DNA of 29,284 nucleotides, taken from the NCBI GenBank assembly GCA_002491165.1, contig DKVK01000011.1:1-29284 (forward strand). The letters are read 5' to 3'. The notes under the pieces were generated by a model. The model ran no database searches, was not told where the DNA came from, and saw only the letters and a program-made list of their open reading frames with translations. Positions 23,348 through 29,284 of the stretch are shown here, one piece after another. This DNA comes from Porphyromonadaceae bacterium UBA7180 (lineage in GTDB: Bacteria > Bacteroidota > Bacteroidia > Bacteroidales > Muribaculaceae). A program made the position numbers and the translations under genes. Position 1 is the first letter of the stretch. Each line of letters begins with the position of its first letter.

Positions 23348-25324
23348 ATGAAGATTTTCTATCGTTTTGAACTGAAATATCTGCTTCTTGCGCTCGCCTT
23401 GCTCCTCGGCGTGCGTGTGCTCCGTGCCGCCGACCCCGAACAAAAAGACACCGTGCACCAGCTCCACGATGTGGTGGTGATAGCAAACCCCAAGCCGCTG
23501 GCCACGGTGCAGACCCTTTCGGGCGAAAAGCTGCAGGCCCTCTCCTCCACCTCCGTGGCCGACGCGCTGAAATACTTCGCCGGAGTGCAGATAAAAGACT
23601 ACGGCGGCCTGGGCGGCATGAAGACCGTCAACGTGCGCTCCCTGGGTTCGCAGCACGTTGGAGTCTACATCGACGGCATACGCATCACCAACGCGCAGAA
23701 CGGCACCGTGGACCTCGGCAAGTATTCCCTCTCCACCCTCGAATCTGTCTCCCTCTACAACGCCAACAAGCTGGAGAGCTGCCAGTCGGCCTCCGAATAC
23801 GCCTCCGGCGCCACGGTCTACATGCAGACGCGGCGTCCCGTCAGCGACTCGCTCACCGTGCTTGGCGGCATCGGGTCGTTCCACACCTACCGCGGCCGCG
23901 TCAACGCACAGTTCGCACGCCGCGGCTGGAGCGGATTCATCGACGGCGAATACCTCAACAGCCGCGGCGACTACAAGTTCCGCTACAAGTCGGAATACGA
24001 AGACACCGTGGGCGTGCGCCGCAACTCCGACATAGAGTTCCTGCGCGTGGAGGGGGCGCTCTTCAAGAACGGCTTCGCCTCGCACCTTTACGCCTATATC
24101 TCGGAGCGCGGCTGCCCGGGCGGCATAGTGCGCCGCCTCTCCGACAAATACACCAACATAGGGCGCGAGTGGGACACCGACCTCTTCGCCCAGGCATCGT
24201 GGCAGCACAGTTTCGGCCGCCGACACCGCATCAAGTTCAACACCAAGTATACCCACGAATACCTGCGCTACAACACCGACTACCCGGAGAACCAGAACAC
24301 CGCGCGCGTCGACAACCATTATTACCAGAACGACGCCTACGCCTCGGCGGCCTACGCTTTCCTCCCCTTCACGTGGCTGTCGGTCAACGCCGGTTACGAT
24401 GCGCGCATGTCGTGGCTCGACGCCGACCTCAAGCACTTCAGCGCGGTGCGGCGGCTCGACCAGAAAGCCGTAGGCGCCGTGCAGATGGAGTGGCGCGGCG
24501 CACGCCTTGCCGCCTCCGTGCTCTACCAGCATTACAAGGACCATACACGCCTGAAAGTGGGCGCCGCCGACCCGCTGCAGAAGCTCACCCCCTCGGTGAC
24601 GCTTGGCTACACGTGGCGCGACCTCAGCGTGCGCGCGTGGTACAAGTGCATCTTCCGCGCCCCGACGCTCAACGACCTCTACTACACCCAGGCCGGCAAC
24701 CGCAACCTGAAGCCGGAATACACCAAGCAGTGGGACCTCGGAGTGGAATACCACTTCATGGCCCCCCGGTGGATGGCGTCCATACAGGCCGACTTCTACA
24801 TCAACCATATCGATGACCGCATAGTGTGTCTGCCGCTGAAGGGCACATACACCTGGTCGATGCTCAATTACGGCCACACTTTCTGCCGCGGCCTGAACTC
24901 CACCATCTCCGGACAGTACAACACCGGCGACTGGACCTTCTCGCTGCTCACCTCCTTCACCTGGCAGGACGACCGCAACCGCACCGACCCCTCCGACCCG
25001 CAGACCTACGACCAGCCCATCTGCTACTCGCCGAAATTCTCCTGCGGCGTCACCGGCATAGTGGGCTGGAAGTGGCTCACGCTCACCGTCTCGGAACTGC
25101 ACGTTAGCAAACGCCTGTGGTCATACGCCGACCCGCGCGACATCCTCTCACCCTACAACAACGTGGACCTAAAGCTCACCGGAACCTGGAAATGGTTCAC
25201 CGCCTCGCTGGAAGTGAACGACCTCTTCGACGTGCAGTACGAGCACGTGCAACGCTACCCCATGCCCGGCCGCGCCGTCTACTTCACACTTTCCTATTCG
25301 ATAGGTAACAAATCACGAAAATGA
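23348..25324 (+). CDS. btuB: TonB-dependent cobalamin receptor
   Basis: This 658-residue outer-membrane receptor imports corrinoids using TonB energy. A signal peptide (about 1-28) is followed by a TonB-box-like segment (LHDVVVIANP, about 39-48), the plug domain (about 53-160, with SVADALKYFAGVQIKDYGG and VNVRSLGSQHVGVYIDGIR) and a beta-barrel that ends in an aromatic-containing strand. The cobalamin riboswitch directly upstream is the strongest sign of the substrate. The size is close to other BtuB proteins and no SusC-type extra domain is present. The next gene, BtuG-like, starts within the btuB stop codon (ATGA overlap). No cobalamin ABC transporter genes lie in the window. Confidence 0.93.
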   Translation: MKIFYRFELKYLLLALALLLGVRVLRAADPEQKDTVHQLHDVVVIANPKPLATVQTLSGEKLQALSSTSVADALKYFAGVQIKDYGGLGGMKTVNVRSLGSQHVGVYIDGIRITNAQNGTVDLGKYSLSTLESVSLYNANKLESCQSASEYASGATVYMQTRRPVSDSLTVLGGIGSFHTYRGRVNAQFARRGWSGFIDGEYLNSRGDYKFRYKSEYEDTVGVRRNSDIEFLRVEGALFKNGFASHLYAYISERGCPGGIVRRLSDKYTNIGREWDTDLFAQASWQHSFGRRHRIKFNTKYTHEYLRYNTDYPENQNTARVDNHYYQNDAYASAAYAFLPFTWLSVNAGYDARMSWLDADLKHFSAVRRLDQKAVGAVQMEWRGARLAASVLYQHYKDHTRLKVGAADPLQKLTPSVTLGYTWRDLSVRAWYKCIFRAPTLNDLYYTQAGNRNLKPEYTKQWDLGVEYHFMAPRWMASIQADFYINHIDDRIVCLPLKGTYTWSMLNYGHTFCRGLNSTISGQYNTGDWTFSLLTSFTWQDDRNRTDPSDPQTYDQPICYSPKFSCGVTGIVGWKWLTLTVSELHVSKRLWSYADPRDILSPYNNVDLKLTGTWKWFTASLEVNDLFDVQYEHVQRYPMPGRAVYFTLSYSIGNKSRK

Positions 25325-26603
25325 GAATCAAAACCTTTATATACATACTTTCATATCCCTCCACCCCACAGTCCTCCCTGCCACCGCGCAGGAGAAAATC
25401 ATTGTCCTTGACGAAAGCAGCTGGCAGTCGGACAACGGCCGCATCTCCTACTTCGAGGACGGCTGCATAGTGAGCAACGAATGGTTCCGCCAGGTAAACG
25501 GCCACAAGCTCGGCGACACGCCGAACGACATAGTGCAAGTGAACACCGAGTTGCTGGCCATCGCCGTCAACTGGTCGAACATCATCCAGTTCATCCGCCC
25601 GGACGGCACCGCCGTCGCCGCCACCGAGGATGTGCCCAACAACCGCAAGCTGGCCACCGACGGCCGTTACGTCTACGTCTCCAGCTACGCCCATGAATGT
25701 GTCATCGGCGGCGAGACACGCACCTTCACCCGAGGCTATGTGGCTAAAATCGACGCTTCCACTTTCACGGTCACCGATGCCGTGGAGGTAGGATACGAAC
25801 CGGAGGGACTGGCACTTTACGACGGGAGCCTCTTCGTGGTGAACACCGGCGGCTACGCCTTCCAGGAGGGACATGACTACGAAACATCCATCGACGTCAT
25901 CGACACCGCCACGATGCAGAAGGTGCGCAGCGTGGAGACCGGGCAGATCAACCTCTTCGGCAAAATCTCCGCCTCGGGCAGATACCTCTGCGTCAACTCG
26001 CCCGGTGACCATTATGAAATTCCCGCCGCCACCATCATCCTCGACATGGAGAAAGTGCTCTCCGGGACGCCCGACGCCGACTGTTTCGTGAAACTCGACC
26101 GCGCCGCAACCTACAACTGCACCGGCCGCGACGGCCGCTTCTTAGCCGTCGGTTCGCACTTTTCCTACATCACCGGCGAACAGAGTTTCGACTACATCAC
26201 CATCGACCCGGCGCAAGCAATGGCCACGGGCGGCCGCGAAGGCGTCAGCGAGGAGATGCCCGGCACGCTGCGGCAGGACCTCATGAAGCTCACCAACCCC
26301 TATTGCATCTACGTGAACCCCTACACCGGCTACATCTACGCCACCGATGCCGGCGCCTACGTCTCCGCGGGCACCATGTACCAATGGACGCCGCAAGGTG
26401 AGCCTACCGGCAACTGGCGCATCTACATCAATCCCGGCACCATCCTGGCGCTCGACCCCGACGCCTCCGGCATAGAAAACATCGAAGCCGCGCCGGAAAC
26501 CGGTTCCACGATCTACAACCTACTGGGAATCCCCGTCACCGACCCGCAGCCCGGCAACCTCTACATCCGCGCCGGCCACAAATTCATCTACCGCGGCAAT
26601 TGA
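25321..26603 (+). pseudogene. BtuG-like cobalamin-binding propeller, frameshifted signal peptide
   Basis: The ATG at 25321 overlaps the btuB stop as ATGA and encodes MRIKTFIYIL, but that frame soon closes. In the frame used downstream the sequence reads FISLHPTVLPATAQEK and then IIVLDESSWQ, so one missing base in the CTTTC run at 25348-25352 would restore a normal signal peptide ending ATAQ. The remaining protein, over 400 residues when joined, has beta-propeller repeats of the DUF5074/YncE kind, such as FVVNTGGYAFQEGHDYETSI and VIDTATMQKVRSVETG. That is the family of BtuG, the surface protein that captures B12 for BtuB in Bacteroides. No lipobox Cys is seen. Without the repair, translation could start at GTG 25470, giving a 377-residue protein with no signal. 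Sequencing error is possible. Confidence 0.78.
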
Positions 26604-26730
26604 TTCAAATCGCCACGACATGGATATCATTTACCGGAAAATTAAAGAAATTTCTTCATAAGCAAGGTTATTTTCAGGTGTTTTAACAAAATATAACACA
26701 TCGAGGGGGTAAAAACTGCCCTTTTTTACC

Positions 26731-26738
26731 TAATTTTG
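26731..26738 (+). promoter_or_regulatory. Possible -7 element for the GLUG lipoprotein
   Basis: TAATTTTG is an exact -7 match, but no TTTG lies 20 nt upstream. The leader would be about 130 nt and contains a hairpin at 26791-26818 (GGCAT/ATGCC and ACCGC/GCGGT). Confidence 0.4.
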
Positions 26739-26879
26739 TGACGGATAATCCACAAGTCCAAGAAATTACGGCTGCATAAAGCCGAAAGGCGGCATCTACC
26801 GCAATCCGGCGGTATGCCACGACTCCTCGGTCCGGTCTGCAAACAACTCAAAAAAATCATAACTTAAAATCCACAAAGA

Positions 26880-29087
26880 ATGAAGAAATTCCTTATTTCT
26901 GCAATGGCACTCGCCACATTCGGCATGGCCTTTACCTCCTGCTCCTCAGACGAGCCTATGTGCGGAGGCGACGGCAGCGGAAAGATTACTTTCACCGCAC
27001 AGCTTCCCGCCGAACTCGGCTCCCGTGCCTTCAGCGACGGCACCTCGGCCAAATCCCTTTCATATTACGTCTACAAACACGGCGAAAAGGAAGCCCTGAT
27101 AACAGGCACAACACCCATCAATCTCACGACATCGGTGTCTCTTGACCTCGTCAACGGTGAGACATACGACGTAGTATTCCTGGCGCAGTCTTCAGACGCT
27201 CCCGAGGGTCTTTACTCTTACGCTCCGGACACTCAGAACTTTACCGTAAACTACACCAAGGCCGCTCAGAACAACGACAACTGCGACGCTTTCTACGCCG
27301 TCAAAATAGTAACGGTAGCCGGAGGCACCACCGAGCCGGTGGACCTCTACCGCCCCTTCGCGCAGGTAAACTTCGGAACGAACGATGCTACGAAACCGGC
27401 GGTCACCGCCGCATACGGCGAAGGCCTTTCCAACCTGACCACAACGCTGGGCTTCGAGGCAAAAATGCCTAACGTCCTTAACCTCGTGAGCGGCGAACTC
27501 AGCGGCTCCGCTACCGTAAGCTTCGACGCCGCAGGAGTTCCCTCGCAGGCTGCATTCCCCGCAGGTAACAACCCGATGGACGGCTACCGTTACCTCTCGA
27601 TGAACTATGTATTGGCACCGGCCGGACAGAACACCGTCACCGACCTCACCATGCAGGTAATGAAAGGGGAGCAGGTGATGAACACCCTCAACGTGCCCAA
27701 CGTGCCGATGCGCGCCAACTACCAGACCAACATCTACGGCTCGCTGCTGACTTCCACCACCGACTTCACCGTCACCATACAGCCCGCTTTCCTGACACCC
27801 TCGCTCTCGGTAGCTGAATGGGACGGCAAGACCGTGACATATCCTACGATAGACGAAGCCACCAAATCGGTGGCAGTACAGACACCGTCCGACCTCGCGG
27901 GCCTCGCCCACATGGTAAGCGGCACCAACGGCCAAACGGCCAAGGACTTCGCCGGATATACCGTGAAACTCAACGGCGACTTCGACTTCAAAGGTTACGA
28001 GTTCCCGATGATAGCGGCCGGTGCCACCCGCAATAACGGTGACAGTGAAGGCGTGGCATTCAGCGGTGTGCTGGACGGCCAAGGCCACACTATAAAGAAC
28101 CTTACCATCTCGAAACCGTCGGCAGCCGCTAACGATGCTGTAGGGTTCATAGCCAACCTGAAAGGAGCAGGAGCGGCTCTCAAGAACCTGAACATCGAAA
28201 ACCTGAACATCTCCACCTCCGCCGAGCAGGCGGGACTCGTCGGCCTCGTCAGCGAGGGAGCCTCGGTCAGCGGAGTGAACGTAAAGTCAGGTAATCTCAC
28301 CGGTGGAAAAGCCACCGGCGCAATAGTCGGCCGCGTAATGAAAGACGGCACAATCTCCAACTGCACCAACGGCGCCGACGTCTCCTCTAAAACGAGCAAC
28401 GCAGGGGGAATAGCCGGTGCTTCCTACTACACGGCAGAAGGCAAACAGACTGTCATAACCGGGTGTACAAACTCAGGAACCATTTATGCCGGTGATGTAT
28501 CAGCAGGTGGTATCTCAGGACTTAACACCGGGCTTGTCGAGAACTGCACTAACAAGGGCAACGTAACCGCCGTGACTAACAGTGCCGGCGGCATTGTCGG
28601 CGTACAGCAGTCGGCCGGTTATGTCAGCGGTTGCAACAACTCAGGCGACGTAACCTGCAACGGTCAGCTCGGTGCCGGCGGTATAGTAGGCTGGGTTAAA
28701 TACCTCAACAGCGACGACGCCTATCCCGTGCAGAACATCATCGAGGTTACAGGCAACACCAATTCGGGAACAATAACCGGAACAGGTTCTTCAACTTACG
28801 GAGTCAGCGGCATAGTGGGCCTTTGGTATCAGGCAGGCGTATGCGACAACAACATCAACCTCGCACCGGCTATCAATGCAAAAGGTATGTGCGCCGGTAT
28901 AACAGTTTCACAAACCAACGGTACCGACCCTGTCAAGGTCGAAAACTATGTTTTGATGCTCTACGTGCGCAACAACGTCTCTACAACTCCTCTTGATCAA
29001 ATGACCGGCTCGCTGAAAGCTCAATATGTCTATGTCAACACTGCCGAGACAGTTACCGAGAGCGGCAACAAGGCTACTCTGGACTAA
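26880..29087 (+). CDS. Surface lipoprotein with DUF6562-like domain and GLUG repeats
   Basis: This 735-residue lipoprotein has a type II signal with the acylated Cys at 21 (AFTSCSSDEP). The acidic SSDE after the Cys resembles Bacteroidetes export signals that send lipoproteins to the cell surface. The N-terminal half (about 30-290) looks like the fimbrillin-related DUF6562 domain. After a linker, the C-terminal half (about 335-650) has GLUG-type repeats: FSGVLDGQGHTIKNLTI, GGIAGASYYTAEGK, GGISGLNTGLVENCTNKG, GGIVGVQQSAGYVSGCNNSG and GGIVGWVKY. Repeats of this sort form beta-solenoids and are found in surface adhesins. Adhesion or fimbria-associated function is inference. No fimbrial partner genes lie in the window, and the region downstream is cut by the window end. 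Confidence 0.85.
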   Translation: MKKFLISAMALATFGMAFTSCSSDEPMCGGDGSGKITFTAQLPAELGSRAFSDGTSAKSLSYYVYKHGEKEALITGTTPINLTTSVSLDLVNGETYDVVFLAQSSDAPEGLYSYAPDTQNFTVNYTKAAQNNDNCDAFYAVKIVTVAGGTTEPVDLYRPFAQVNFGTNDATKPAVTAAYGEGLSNLTTTLGFEAKMPNVLNLVSGELSGSATVSFDAAGVPSQAAFPAGNNPMDGYRYLSMNYVLAPAGQNTVTDLTMQVMKGEQVMNTLNVPNVPMRANYQTNIYGSLLTSTTDFTVTIQPAFLTPSLSVAEWDGKTVTYPTIDEATKSVAVQTPSDLAGLAHMVSGTNGQTAKDFAGYTVKLNGDFDFKGYEFPMIAAGATRNNGDSEGVAFSGVLDGQGHTIKNLTISKPSAAANDAVGFIANLKGAGAALKNLNIENLNISTSAEQAGLVGLVSEGASVSGVNVKSGNLTGGKATGAIVGRVMKDGTISNCTNGADVSSKTSNAGGIAGASYYTAEGKQTVITGCTNSGTIYAGDVSAGGISGLNTGLVENCTNKGNVTAVTNSAGGIVGVQQSAGYVSGCNNSGDVTCNGQLGAGGIVGWVKYLNSDDAYPVQNIIEVTGNTNSGTITGTGSSTYGVSGIVGLWYQAGVCDNNINLAPAINAKGMCAGITVSQTNGTDPVKVENYVLMLYVRNNVSTTPLDQMTGSLKAQYVYVNTAETVTESGNKATLD

Positions 29088-29102
29088 TCCCGTGTCCTAA
29101 AA

Positions 29103-29176
29103 AAGTAATCAAATTAAACACATATCAGAAACGCCGGCATTTTTGAGTGATTTTATCTGTTTTAATTTGATTACTT
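29103..29176. repeat. 16-bp perfect inverted repeat
   Basis: AAGTAATCAAATTAAA (29103-29118) pairs perfectly with TTTAATTTGATTACTT (29161-29176) around 42 nt that contain a GCCGGC palindrome. It begins 15 nt after the lipoprotein stop. It may stabilise the 3' end of the transcript or be the ends of a small non-coding element. Confidence 0.5.
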
Positions 29177-29207
29177 ACATTCTGATTTACGCACCCAGGC
29201 AGGCTCG

Positions 29208-29242
29208 ATACGCACCATGCCATGGCATGGTGCGTATTTTTT
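29208..29242 (+). terminator. Terminator made of a 30-bp perfect palindrome
   Basis: Bases 29208-29237 equal their own reverse complement; the half-site is ATACGCACCATGCCA. A T-run follows (29237-29242). Folding as a hairpin with a small loop gives a strong intrinsic terminator for the lipoprotein gene. Confidence 0.85.
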
Positions 29243-29284
29243 ATCTCCTTCGGGGTTCACCCCTACGCACCCACACCCTCCATA

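Noticed and set aside
23336..25102. Minus-strand open frame of 588 residues
   Set aside because: It is antisense to btuB and its composition (rich in Val, Gly, His, Arg) is that of a shadow frame; no domain is seen.
27192..28088. Minus-strand open frame of 298 residues
   Set aside because: It is antisense to the GLUG lipoprotein and has shadow-frame composition.

Overview
The window looks like a chromosomal segment from a gut Bacteroidales bacterium, probably close to Muribaculaceae; the family-level guess is inference. Evidence: at least eight promoters match the Bacteroidetes primary-sigma pattern TTTG (or TTG)-N20-TAnnTTTG (one reads TAAAATTG); coding DNA is fairly GC-rich while intergenic DNA is AT-rich; and the gene families are typical of the phylum (Porin_10-like porin, carboxynorspermidine-synthase-type saccharopine dehydrogenase, GH31 enzyme with periplasmic signal, BtuB/BtuG-like cobalamin pair, DUF6562/GLUG surface lipoprotein). 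There are no phage, IS transposase, CRISPR or rRNA genes.

Layout. 1-2.7 kb: a structured non-coding region, a DMT exporter, a small ABM-domain monooxygenase and a small membrane protein. 2.7-6.4 kb (minus): a polyamine-type dehydrogenase followed by a GH31 alpha-glycosidase. 6.8-8.5 kb (plus): an AspT/YidE-type antiporter with two TrkA-C domains. 8.5-9.5 kb: a decayed HTH + nucleotidyltransferase pair (AbiE-like), with an apparent fusion deletion and a frameshift, still preceded by a promoter carrying a near-perfect palindrome. 9.5-11.5 kb (minus): S24/LexA-like regulator and tilS, coupled by an ATGA overlap. 11.7-13.2 kb (minus): AT-rich RCC1-repeat protein and a SanA/YdcF-like membrane protein. 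13.8-15.3 kb: AraC regulator and guanine deaminase, convergent. 15.5-18.4 kb: outer-membrane porin plus a membrane-anchored substrate-binding protein. 18.7-22.2 kb: guaB, then a two-domain parvulin chaperone. 22.6 kb: tRNA-His(GTG). 23.0-26.6 kb: cobalamin riboswitch, intrinsic terminator, btuB and a BtuG-like beta-propeller gene whose signal peptide is split by a one-base frameshift. 26.9-29.1 kb: large GLUG-repeat lipoprotein, then a perfect-palindrome terminator.

Functional links. The clearest unit is the vitamin B12 uptake locus: riboswitch control of an outer-membrane receptor and a translationally coupled cobalamin-capture propeller. The porin/SBP pair is 1 nt apart and probably one unit. 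guaD (guanine removal) and guaB (guanine nucleotide synthesis) are near one another but not co-transcribed.

The most notable points are the eroded AbiE-like module with a surviving operator-like palindrome, the frameshifted btuG-like gene, and several unexplained inverted or dispersed repeats in intergenic DNA. Both frameshifts lie at short homopolymers, so sequencing or assembly error has to be kept open.
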